A stretch of DNA of 64,000 nt from Spisula solida (taxonomy: Eukaryota > Mollusca > Bivalvia > Venerida > Mactridae), in assembly GCA_947247005.1 (NCBI GenBank), contig OX365955.1, forward strand, positions 19,821,322-19,885,321, given 5' to 3'. Made by a program: the position numbers and the translations under genes. Position 1 is the first letter of the stretch, and each line of letters starts with the position of its first letter. The notes under the pieces were generated by a model, which saw nothing but the letters and a program-made list of their open reading frames with translations, was not told the DNA's origin and made no database searches. Of this stretch, positions 46,595 through 58,064 are shown piece by piece.

Positions 46595-46884
46595 TGTGTT
46601 TGTGCTGACTGGATGGGACACTGTCTGTGTTTGTGCTGACTGGATGGGACACTGTCTGTGTTCGTGCTGACTGGATGGGACACTGTCTGTGTTTGTGCTG
46701 ACTGGATGGGACACTGTCTGTGTTTGTGCTGACTGGATGGGACACTGTCTGTGTTTGTGCTGACTGGATGGGACGCTGTCTGTGTTTGTGCTGACTGGAT
46801 GGGACACTGTCTGTGTTTGCGCTGACTGGATGGGACACTGTCTGTGTTTGCGCTGACTGGATGGGACACTGTCTGTGTTTGCAC
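46595..46884. repeat. 31-bp minisatellite, about nine units
   Basis: 'tgctgactggatgggacact' followed by 'gtctgtgtttg'; nearly uniform. Because 31 is not divisible by 3, overlapping minus-strand frames cycle through all phases. Confidence 0.95.
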
Positions 46885-49679
46885 TAACTTACACCATATT
46901 AATATAAGGCACTCCCTGCAGTTTATGAGCCTAGTGCAAGTTTCAGTAGAAATGTAATGAAATTAGAGAATTACGAGTAAAGATGGCAGCAGAATGAATG
47001 GGTTTCCTTTAATGAAGATACAAGCGCAGCAATTTTAACACCAGCAACGAAAGCTGAGAAAAGGCAAATACAATTACATGATTGAGAAAAAACTTGCAGC
47101 AACAAACTAATGAACACAGACAGTAAGTGGGTTCTGCTAAAAAAACATTCTGGTGTAATATTAGAAGTCATTACAGCCTGGCTCATAGCCATTCCACCAC
47201 TATTTTGATATAATCATTTCATTTTAATGACAAATAGCATTCTAGAAAAATAAACAAACAGCATAAAGTGAAGACTCGCCCTGACACAGGTATTTGAATA
47301 TAATTAACAAACAGACAATTATTACAATAAGTATGATAACCTCATAATCGTCTCTAAACTATTTTAGAGACAGAAAAGCATTCCTTCCAATAAAACTTTA
47401 GGAGTAATAGTGATATTCAGTTTGTTATCAGTTGATTGTATTATGTGATGATAGAGAAAGCATACAATGAAGACATGTACAAATGTCCTGAACTTGTCAC
47501 AATAGATTATGCTCAAAGCAGATAATAAACTTTGAAGATTCTTGATTATCAGACAACTTCTAAACATTGGCACATGATTGCGCAATGTCCAGACACATTG
47601 CATAGGACACATTGCATAGTTAACACCTCCTTTGTCTGCTCTTGTTGATAATTGTCAACAAAATATGAACGCTCGTGAAACACTTTCAAATTTGTGACAA
47701 AAGGACAGGCAATTGGTGCATGTAATTGCCTTCTGCATTAAAAATCTTCAACAGTTAATATTTTTGCCAATTTTCCCTATTTGCTTTTAACTAATGGAAG
47801 AATGTTAATTCTCAATTTGAAATCCCTTATCTTATTTACTTTCAATTTCAGGCAAAATGAAACACACACTTCTTCAGATTGTCATTCGGCCATTACGGTG
47901 AATTTATGAACACTTCGTATCAATTGTATGTTTGTATTTTCCTCCATTTGCAATTAAATGACTTGAAAGAATTCACTTTAATTTAAGAGATTTCGAGTTT
48001 GCTATCATTGTAAGCAAATATTCAGTTTTCAATGCAACTAATAAATTGCCTAGGAGGGGATAAGTTTTATTACAAAATTCCAAGATTTTATTGCTTTATA
48101 GATGGATAATTAGCTGATACAGTGCATGGCAGCATATTTATACAATGTAACTTGAATACAGACAGCAACATATGATAAGTCTTCAATATACCCATCACAC
48201 ATTCCTTACTTTGAATAATAGGAATTTATTTCAATCTTTGCAAATTTGATCATTTTGGAAAGTATTAAGTACCAAACTCACAATTAGTATGGTGTTGGTA
48301 TTTAGTTTGACATCTGCAGTACGGCTGCAATGTATTCGCGAAGGCATCTTTAGGGAAAACATAAATATTTTGACGTAAGTTGAGTATTTGAACAGTGCAA
48401 TTATTTCCTGCAAATCGACAAATATAACGTTTGTTTCACAGTGATAATGGTAGCTCTATACATTATGCTTGAAAACTAGGTAAAAAATTCACAATCTTGA
48501 GTGTCTTGTTCTTGCCGATACTAATTTACGGTTTTAAGAATTTCTGCTAAGATGATGTGTCACTGAGAATTAAAGCTAGCAGACATAATTATTAATGGAA
48601 CAGAGTATACCTGGAATGTAAATGTTTCTATACCTCAGATACTGAACACAAATGTTAATGGCTCAGATATAAAAGTCAGCAGAATAATAATTGAATGTTC
48701 ACATTTACAGACCATTTGACGAGTTATAAACCATAATTTATAGGTATAAAATATTCATGAATTCATAACATATTTGTATTTTCACGTAATCACCTTAAAA
48801 GGTTACTGAAATTGTAAGGAAACTGTTGTACCTCAGGCATTCACAACAAACATGCAACCTTTGATCTGAAACCTTTGATCCGCAACTACATTAATCAGGA
48901 ATGAATGTGCACATTATATACACAGATAACATAAGGACATATGTTGTGTGAGACATGGAAATTTTAAATCAGCTTATAGTTTCATTATCATTTTCAAGAC
49001 ACAAAATTAGGAGATTTCAACAAGCATATTACAGTGTTTAACACAAGTTGAAAGTTAATATTAATAATGATTCTAACAAAAAAACAATAAAAATATTTCA
49101 AATTTGACCAATAGTTCAATAGATCAGACTGACCTTTATCAAACTTTCTATCAATATGTCTGGCTGCTACAGATGTTATGTATGAATTTAACTTTTTTAA
49201 TCTGTAGGTGCATGTAAGTTTTTAATTCCCTAGGTCAATAAAAGGTCAATCTTTATATGGTAAGTTTTAACTTTAAGGAACATTTACTCCTTAATATACA
49301 ATGGAACACTTATACAGTATACCAATACACAAACATTTAAGACAGCACATGACAAAATCCTCTGAAAAATTTACAAGTGGAATGAAGAAGTAAGAGAAGG
49401 CGTCCATTTGTTCTAATAATTCAAACACTTGACTAGGTTGTTGAGTCAGTAACCACAGTAAGATGACCGATCCCTCATGTTTCATGTCCAGTCTTGGTAA
49501 GAACGAATTCAATTAAATGCTAAAGGTGTATTTTTAGGTTATGCATGTTTATGTACTTTAATCATTGAGTTTGTACAGTAAATACCCCCGCTTAGCTACC
49601 CGAGTTGAAAATTCAACTATATATATGCATTTAAAGAAAAACGTAATCATTCTGTTGATATCAAAGAGGCATAAACCTC
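46885..49679. other. No gene seen
   Basis: About 2.8 kb of AT-rich sequence with no tandem structure and no supported exon. Confidence 0.5.
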
Positions 49680-49869
49680 CACACACCCTGTTTGTGGCTG
49701 CCCTGGAACTGAATATAGACATGATTTTACACACCCTGTTGGTGGCTGCCCTGGAACTGAATATAGACATGATTTTACACACCCTGTTGGTGGCTGCCCT
49801 GGAACTGAATATAGACATGATTTTACACACCCTGTTGGTGGCTGGAACTAAATATAAACATGATTTTAC
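49680..49869. repeat. 48-bp minisatellite, about four units
   Basis: 'cacaccctgttggtggctgc', 'cctggaactgaatatagaca' and 'tgatttta'; the last unit has a deletion. In-frame length produces open frames on both strands. Confidence 0.93.
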
Positions 49870-50782
49870 TTCTAAGAAGATAATGGACAAATCGGACAAG
49901 GAACTTGCATGGAGAAAACCTGGGTACCAGATCACACGTTTTCCGATTAACAAACAAAGAGTGTCACGAAATTCCCATTAAAAGTGCAGCAATGCAAGTT
50001 CAATCCCCTTTGAATCCCCAAGTGACACACACTAAGAGTATAGTTTTTGTACAAGTTTTCCCCGGAAGATATAACTAGCCAATGGTGTAAACATGATGGC
50101 TGTTATGGTGTCTTCAACTAAGACACCCTTAGAGTTAAATTAGTTTTTCTGCTGCAGGCATTTTTACTTAAAAATAAAAAAAACGGTTTCTAAGTACTTT
50201 CAAGTTTCAAGTACAATTTGGTTCACTGGAACCCAATAACCCCGCGTAGAGAAAGTGATCATATTCTGGAGATACTGATGAGAACAATGAGAGAAAATTG
50301 GAAATGTGAAAATGTAATCTTCTACCCAACTTCAATCTCATTTCATAGAAAACAAGTATTAATACAGCTGCACATGCAGCAGCATGTATATATATAGTAA
50401 CAACCCACACAGATTCATCCAAACAGTGGAACTTGCTTACTAAAGCACTCAATCAAACAAGAAATATTTATAAGCACAACAATGTTCTATGAAAACTAAA
50501 CATTGTAAACAAGTGTCCATAACTCCTTACTGGAAATTTATTCCAGGAAAAAATAATTATTCCTGTATTATATAACTTTCATGTTTTTAGTTTTTAAGTA
50601 TTTTTTAAGTCATAACTATTTAGTATAAAAACATTTGGAGAATATAACATATGACGCACAAGTGTTTCAAACTCACTTGATCAATTTGTAGAGTGCTTAT
50701 TAAAATTCTGTCAGGTATCAGACCTATAATTTTAAGTTGAAGTCAGTGTCTGGTTATACTGAAGATCTTACCAATAGGAAAA
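49870..50782. other. No gene seen
   Basis: AT-rich. A minus-strand F-S-W-N-K-F-P followed by 'gtaagg' near 50535 is in the wrong phase for the ephrin 5' exon and lacks a signal peptide. Confidence 0.45.
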
Positions 50783-50887
50783 CTATTCATATGCAAAGTG
50801 CCCACTGACAGTCTATTGGATGACTGAAAATTAAAAATCTGCCATTCACCAATAGTTAGCTGGTGGGCACATTTGCATATGAATATC
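50783..50887. mobile_element. Palindromic element H2, copy 2 (octamer-bearing)
   Basis: Left 'attcatatgcaaagtgccca' pairs with right 'tgggcacatttgcatatgaa'; 'cagtctattggatgactga' lies opposite 'ccattcaccaatagttag'. It is the reverse complement of the copy at 30553-30653. Confidence 0.88.
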
Positions 50888-51282
50888 CCTGTATACAAAC
50901 ATGATCTCTTCTATCACAGTGAAACTGATGTTTGCTGTAAAATATTAGCTGGGGACATACCAACAATGTTGTAGATAGTCTCACTAAAAGTACCGGTCTG
51001 AATACTGGCAATGAAATGTTCATTCTAAAATGAGTATTCAATTCAAGCATATACTGTTCAATGAATACATGAGAGGCAATAATTTATCCATTAAAGTACC
51101 ATCAATTCTTTATTACATTTTTAATGAGCATTGCCTGCTTTGAAATGTTCGGCTTCATGGTTAACATTAACTATGATAATATTATGAAAATGACATAAAA
51201 TCACAAGCTATGAGAGCACACCTCATCTCAAAGGCTATAAGAAATTTTATAATAGAAAGACATATGATTGTTGTAAACATTT
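50888..51282. other. No gene seen
   Basis: AT-rich spacer. Confidence 0.55.
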
Positions 51283-51909
51283 ATAGTACCTGTAACCTAG
51301 GATACGAATCACTAAATATAGTACCTCGGATACAAATCACTAAAATATAGTACCTCGGATACAAATCACTAAATATAGTACTTCGGATACAAATCACTAA
51401 ATATAGTACCTCGGATACAAATCACTAAATATAGTACCTCGGATACAAATCACTAAATATAGTACCTCGGATACAAATCACTAAATATAGTAACGCGGAT
51501 ACAAATCACTAAATATAGTACCTTGGATACAAATCACTAAATATAGTACCTCGGATACAAATCACTAAATATAGTACCTCGGATACAAATCACTAAATAT
51601 AGTACCTCGGATACAAATCACTAAATATAGTACCTCGGATACAAATCACTAAATATAGTACCTTGGATACAAATCACTAAATATAGTACCTCGGATACAA
51701 ATCACTAAATATAGTACCTCGGATACAAATCACTAAATATAGTACCTTGGATACAAATCACTAAATATAGTAACGCGGATACAAATCACTAAATATAGTA
51801 ACGCGGATACAAATCACTAAATATAGTACCTCGGATACAAATCACTAAATATAGTACCTCGGATACAAATCACTAAATATAGTACCTTGGATACAAATCA
51901 CTAAATATT
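51283..51909. repeat. 28-bp minisatellite, about 22 units with four unit types
   Basis: 'ggatacaaatcactaaatat' followed by 'agtacctc'. The last bases before 'gg' vary: acctc (most), acctt, aacgc, acttc. The units are otherwise nearly identical. Confidence 0.96.
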
Positions 51910-52753
51910 ACATCTCATACAAAACACACATAACTCGTTTAATCAGGTCAGTCAACAGTGTGTATACAATGTATAAACATTGAAATTTCCTTATTAATTT
52001 ATACATTTAACAGATATTGTATATATATGAGTACATGGCTTGGTGCATAAGGAATGGATTTTACTGCTGTTTTATCTAATTTAATAGATGTTTTTAACAA
52101 TACAAATACTTTGTTTTGATACATTACATTATTTGTATACAAGTGACAGACCAGAATTAACAGACTATAATTTAGTCTGGTTCATTGCATATAAAGAATA
52201 ATAAATGGTACCATTTCTATACCACAAAGATTACCCAATAATACGATCCGAGACACTGGAAATGTATAATCCTATATTTTAATTGTCTGTAATTGGCAAA
52301 CTATAGCTAACCACACCCAAGGTTATATATAAATCAAAACAAACCCAATCTGAGTTTGAAAATTTTCTCCACTTAGTTTTTCAAATAAATATTTAGTCAA
52401 ACACTGTTACAGTGACCTTCCCTTTCTATAAAAACTGTTTGTACACAAAAACTTCTAAAAAGTTTTAAACTAAATGAGATTTTAAAGCGTCCATGTTGTT
52501 AAGATATGTATCAGTACTAACCTTCTATTGTTGGATACCAAATGCCAGTGCAATCAAACTGATTTCGACCTTGTAAAAAAACTAATTAGTTTTCTCATGC
52601 ACCAATAAAACTTGTATTGGGTGTAGGGATACATGAAGTGTATTGACACACATGAACACTTGTATTTCTCTCCTAAACTTATTATTGAACAGCCCGCAGT
52701 TTTACTATTTACATGCAATACAGTGATAGTGCTGAAAATGGCTTGTCAAAACT
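51910..52753. other. No gene seen
   Basis: AT-rich. 'aagtgacagaccagaat' near 52140 recurs at about 18016. Confidence 0.5.
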
Positions 52754-52895
52754 AGGGGTAGTGTTGGGATATTCCTTCATTAATCAGGATGGGGAACCGT
52801 AGTGTTGGGATATTCCTTCATTAATCAGGATGGGGTACTGTAGTGTTGGGATATCCTTCATTAATCAGGATGGGGTAGTGTTGGGATACCCTACC
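52754..52895. repeat. ~45-bp tandem repeat, three units
   Basis: 'tagtgttgggatattccttc' followed by 'attaatcaggatgggg' three times; the third has a short deletion. Confidence 0.9.
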
Positions 52896-53775
52896 ATAAT
52901 CAGAGTTAGTCATATCTCAGGTTAAATCCTCTCTGGGCTAACAAGACTCTTCATGCTGGGTAATTTAATTAGAATGTGCAAAATTAGAAAAACTGTTTGG
53001 AAGGCATTTTGCCTAAGATTTGCCTCACCACACCTGAGTAAGGAAGATAAATAAATTCAATATCAAGCTCTATAAATTTGAAAAAGAATCATCAATAATG
53101 TGTAGAATAGGCAACACAGAACATTTCCCCTTACATAGGCAATCAACCACACACTCAATTAAGGTAACAAATCAATCTTAATTAAAAATATAAATTCTCA
53201 AAATATGTTAAGGAATAAAGGCTACTGATAAGACCTTGAATACCATAAAGAAAGGCTGCATTCTCTCATCTGGCTGAAAAGTGATGATTGCATGATAACC
53301 CACTGCCCTCAACACACATAAATGTTCTACAGAACAAAAACACTGACATGAAGAGACCGGGAATGGAAAGGTGGAAGGGAGGGTCTTACATTTTATATAC
53401 AAACATTCCAACAGGCTTTGGTATGCATAAAAACTGCTTGACTGTCATATATGCACTTTACACGTGTTTGAAGTTATTAATGCAAGGTAAATCATTCATT
53501 TAATTATTATTGCAAAAGGTACATCACTTACAAATTCTTTGACAGAGTGATTGTTCCTCCATGTAATCTCTATAACATGATAGCCTGATAGATAGACATG
53601 TGTGACTAACTGGTGTTGTATATCACTATAAGAAAACAATCAAACATATTTGCAAGCACCTGTTATATTAGCTCCCGTAAGAGTGAAGTCGTATCAGAGT
53701 GATGTCCCCTGTGTGAATTATTTAGTGTTAATATGCCATTCTCATCACCCTGGCATTGTCATAGTATGTATTTAC
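52896..53775. other. No gene seen
   Basis: AT-rich spacer with no supported exon. Confidence 0.5.
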
Positions 53776-54537
53776 CAGAGACAAACGGAGACAAACAAAA
53801 TGGCCAAGCTTTCACGGAGACAAACGGAATGGCCGAGCTTTCACACAGACAAACGAAATGGCCGAGCTTTCACAGAGACAAATGGAATGGCCTAGTTTTC
53901 ATGGAGACAAACAGAATGGCCTAGCTTTCACGGAGACAAACGGAATGGCCGAGCTTTCACGGAGACAAACAGAATGGCCAAGCTTTCATGGAGACAAACA
54001 GAATGGCCGAGCTTTCACGGAGACAAACAGAATGGCCAAGCTTTCATGGAGACAAACAGAATGGCCGAGCTTTCACGGAGACAAACAGAATGGCCGAGCT
54101 TTCATGGAGACAAACAGAATGGCCGAGCTTTCACGGAGACAAACAGAATGGCCTAGCTTTCATGGAGACAAACAGAATGGCTGAGCTTTCATGGAGACAA
54201 ACGGAATGGCCAAGCTTTCATGGAGACAAACAGAATGGCTGAGCTTTCATGGAGACAAACGGAATGGCCAAGCTTTCATGGAGACAAACAGAATGGCTGA
54301 GCTTTCATGGAGACAAACAGAATGGCCGAGCTTTCATGGAGACAAACAGAATGGCCGAGCTTTCATGGAGACAAACAGAATGGCCGAGCTTTCATGGAGA
54401 CAAACAGAATGGCCAAGCTTTCACAGAGACAAACAGAATGGCCAAGCTTTCACGGAGACAAACGGAATGGCCAAGCTTTCATGGAGACAAACAGAATGGC
54501 CAAGCTTTCACGGAGACAAACGGAATAGCCAAGCTTA
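53776..54537. repeat. 29-bp minisatellite, about 26 units
   Basis: 'ggagacaaacagaatggcc' followed by 'gagctttca' with variants at a few fixed positions (acagaatg/acggaatg; ccgag, ccaag, ctgag, cctag; tcatgg/tcacgg). Many overlapping open frames across it are artefacts. Confidence 0.96.
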
Positions 54538-55442
54538 CACGACTGGATGGCATGCTAACAAGCCAGATATTCTGAGAGAAGATTACATCCCCTGGCATGA
54601 TAAGAACCTCATAAAGATGTTTATCTATGATTATTGATGGGCCATACATCACAGTAACTTTCCCACAGAAGCAGGTGTCCATGTTTTGCTTCAACAAACA
54701 CTTTAGCAGCTTCTTCAAGTTAAGTACTCTTCACTAATTTGCTTAAAAATTACATGAGGCAAACACTTGTTATTGTGTTAGACATATAATTACATATCGG
54801 CATACAACTGCTGGTATGTTCATTTACTCTCAGTCAGTTCCTTTAGTGGAGACTATAAAACACCTAACTCTTCAGTATGGAGTTAAAATAGTACCAGCAT
54901 TTTTATACAAATTGTTCATCAACAGGACAGGACAGTCGACCTGCTGCTGGTACACTGTTTAGAGGAAATATTGAGTATAAATCTTACCTAATACAATAAA
55001 TTATACAATTATATCACCTGACGTATTTAGTTTTTAGCAAGGGGACGTAACAGCTGAGTAATAGTCTGTGATATTGTTACGATAATTTGATCCTGAGACT
55101 ATTCTGAAAAACCAACAGGAAAATTGGTAGTGATGTCACACTTGTGGTATAAGTCAAGGTAAGATATCCTGTTTTCCCTCATGAATCCCTCATGTTGGAT
55201 CCTAACTCAATTTTAAAGCCGTTTAACTGTTTCAACTACTGCTGTAATTTCCCCTATACTTCGTCTTCAATAGGAAATTAACTCTACAATGCAGGAAGAC
55301 ATAAAAACAATCTTAGCAAAAACATTCACACTTTTGCAGCCTCTATTTGTTTTTTGATGAAGGTATTAAACACCAATACAACACAAAATAATACTTCAGC
55401 CAAGACTTAAGTGCTTCCCAAAGAAACATGGATAAGAAAACA
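54538..55442. other. No gene seen
   Basis: AT-rich spacer. Confidence 0.5.
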
Positions 55443-55828
55443 CAAAACTGACAACAAAGCATCAAACTTACAACATACCAACAACAAACTGACAACAAAC
55501 TGACAACATACCGACAACAAACTGACATCATACCGACAACAAACTGACACCATACCGACAACAAACCACCAACAAACTGACAATTTACCGACAACAAAGC
55601 AACAAACTTACAACATACCGACAACAACCTGACAACACACCAACAACAAACTGACAACACACCAACAACAAACTGACAACATTCTGACAACAAACTGACA
55701 ACAAATCACCAATAAACTGCCGGCAAACTGACAACAAACCATCAACAAAGTGACAACAAACCACCAACATACTGACAACAAACAGACAACATACCGACAA
55801 CCAACTGACAACATACTGACAACAAACC
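55443..55828. repeat. 10-11-bp-based tandem repeat of the type acaacaaactgac
   Basis: Irregular alternation of 'acaacaaactg' and 'acaacataccg' giving a 21-22-bp higher unit. The C/V-rich minus-strand frames are by-products. Confidence 0.92.
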
Positions 55829-57316
55829 AAGGCAAGATCTGTGAGTCACCAAACTTGTTGGACACAATAAATATATTGTTCTTATTTCCAGGAGACCGTC
55901 TAGAGTGCATTCATGACAAAATCTGGCTGGAAAATTTAATCACAGGAAGATTTCCCCGCTATTGCCTATATATACCAACATTAAATAATGGAAATTATAA
56001 AAATAAAAAGTTCGGAATCAGAAGAGAAATTCAATTTCCAAGAAACATCGCTATAATCATTACCAAACCTGATTCTATGAATATATTCATACAAAATTGC
56101 TTTTGTTTTGTCAATTTCCATTAAATTCAAGCACACCCCTGATAAGATATTTCGTGCCGAAGGAGGAACGGAGTCCCTCAGAAATAAATGAATAAAACAG
56201 CTTTCTCTCCATACGGCATGCAGGTAGAAGTTTTTTGTTGAATAGTCAGAACGTGGAATCGTCAGCAGCTTTGCTGATATGGGATTATTCAATCAATGTC
56301 AAGTGAATGAAGAATTAAAATGACATGGAAAATGACAATATAGGATCAGTCTTCCCCATCCAAGCGAGTTTTTCTTACATTTTAATCAAGAAATCCTCAT
56401 TTTAATCCAATTGTTCTTCGCTCATATAATTCCAAAGGAGATTTTTGGAGAATAGATCAGAAAATTCTAGTACAAAGCAAAAATCTTAGATTTGGTTTCA
56501 AATGATTCAAAAGAATGAAATAACAGCAATTTTTAAGAAACTAAAAAACAAAACACTTGGAATTTGTATTATAAACAACAAATTAACTGCAATTCAATTT
56601 AAAAAGTATTTACAGGACTCAAAGACAATAAAATGTTTTTATTCATCATATGATAATTTAGTTACAATCGTATAGTAAGATTTTGCGAATGTAAGTGAAT
56701 TACAATGCGACAAGGTGATATGCAGCAATAAAACTTGGAATTGTGTCCTTCAAAGATGATTCGAATAATTTTGTTACACTGACAAATTGTCTGACTTCCA
56801 TTTCACAGATTGTACTACATGGGAAACATGATTTCTATGGCATTATGTACAAGAATCAATCAAACAAATCGTTTGATGCATGATATGTTAACTGCAGAAA
56901 TGATACGGGCTTGCAGATTGAAAGAGCTAGCATTCACAAAGAAATTTAGAGGAAACTAGTGCAAGATTAAACTTCCATGTAAATGGGAATCTAAAGCGTG
57001 CAATTTCCTCAGCCATTCAAAGTTCAAGTTCCCACAAGGTTTTTTCAGCACAAAAATTGCCGTGAATAATGTATTGCAATTACAGTATGATATTGCGGAA
57101 GATTACATGATCAACTAGACAATATATTACATACAATGTCACAATGCAGAGATAGAATTTCCCCTAAATGTTTTTAAAGGGGCATTATTTTTAGCAGCAA
57201 AACTCATTTTGACAGTAAACACGATTTTCTGAAAATAAATTTCAAGGTTCTTAAGCTAGCTGCTATTACTGAAAAGTGATCCAGGCATAAATCTTTGATG
57301 CAGAGTTTCTATAAAA
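55829..57316. other. No supported gene
   Basis: The minus-strand frame at 55981-56292 lies in sequence less AT-rich than its surroundings (about 56140-56270) but shows no recognisable domain. The rest is AT-rich. Confidence 0.4.
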
Positions 57317-57396
57317 TTCGAGGGTTGCCTGCAAGACTGCAGTATGTCCTTCTTTAATAATAAGCAGTAACGACAGTCTTGCGGGAAACCCTCGAA
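57317..57396. mobile_element. 80-bp palindromic hairpin H3
   Basis: 'ttcgagggttgcctgcaaga' pairs with 'tcttgcgggaaaccctcgaa'. The arms are about 24 bases with a few mismatches and the loop is AT-rich. No second copy seen. Confidence 0.8.
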
Positions 57397-57841
57397 ATGT
57401 CACACCTTTGCTGTTACAATGTAAGCTGTATATATCCATCTGCTAATACTTCAGTGAAAGTAATAGCCAACATAAAACACTCAATTTATGTACATCTGTT
57501 AAAAGTAAGGGAGGTACATCATGTAATGAGAAAATCAGCTCATAGTTTAATGGATTAACCAGTTCTATGAAGGTATTAATTTTGTATTAAAGCAGTATTA
57601 ATAACAGCATTTAATCCTAGTATGTTGACAGCTAATTGGTATGATTACCATACTTCATGCCAGCATTTCATATATCAATTAGGCCAACAGGAAAATTGAT
57701 TTGTTTCACCTTTACCGGAATTATAGAAAAAAGGCTAATCACTTCTCAGACTATGAAAATAATATATGAATTAAGCTTAGTTCACGTAAGTTAAATGCAA
57801 TCATGTAAAACATTAGCTGTGTAACCATGTTACAACATAAT
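57397..57841. other. No gene seen
   Basis: AT-rich spacer between two foldbacks. Confidence 0.5.
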
Positions 57842-58064
57842 CACGGTATGAATCCTGATACACCGCTTTTCAGTTCCGTGTGAGAATTAATTGTTCTGTT
57901 TTCATATGGCTCTGACGGAACTGAAAACCGATGTAACGCTCGGACGGAACTCCGATTTCATGTATCCTGAGTGTTACATTTGTTTTCAGTTCCATCAGAG
58001 TCAAATGAAAATAGAGTAATTCTCACACGGAACTGAAAAGCGGTGTATCGGGATTCATACTGTG
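57842..58064. mobile_element. 223-bp foldback element H4, arms about 90 bp
   Basis: 'cacggtatgaatcctgatac' pairs with 'gtatcgggattcatactgtg'. The inward pairs are 'cttttcagttccgtgtgaga' with 'tctcacacggaactgaaaag', then 'ctctgacggaactgaaaac' with 'gttttcagttccatcagag'. The centre (tgtaacgctcgga / tcctgagtgttaca) also pairs. The whole segment could form one long hairpin. Confidence 0.9.

Noticed and set aside
53650..54637. Several overlapping + strand frames rich in M-E-T-N and S-W-R-Q-T-E-W-P
   Set aside because: Translations of the 29-bp minisatellite in different phases.
55343..55910. Minus-strand Cys/Val-rich frames resembling membrane proteins
   Set aside because: Translations of the acaacaaactgac repeat; periodic composition, no real domain.
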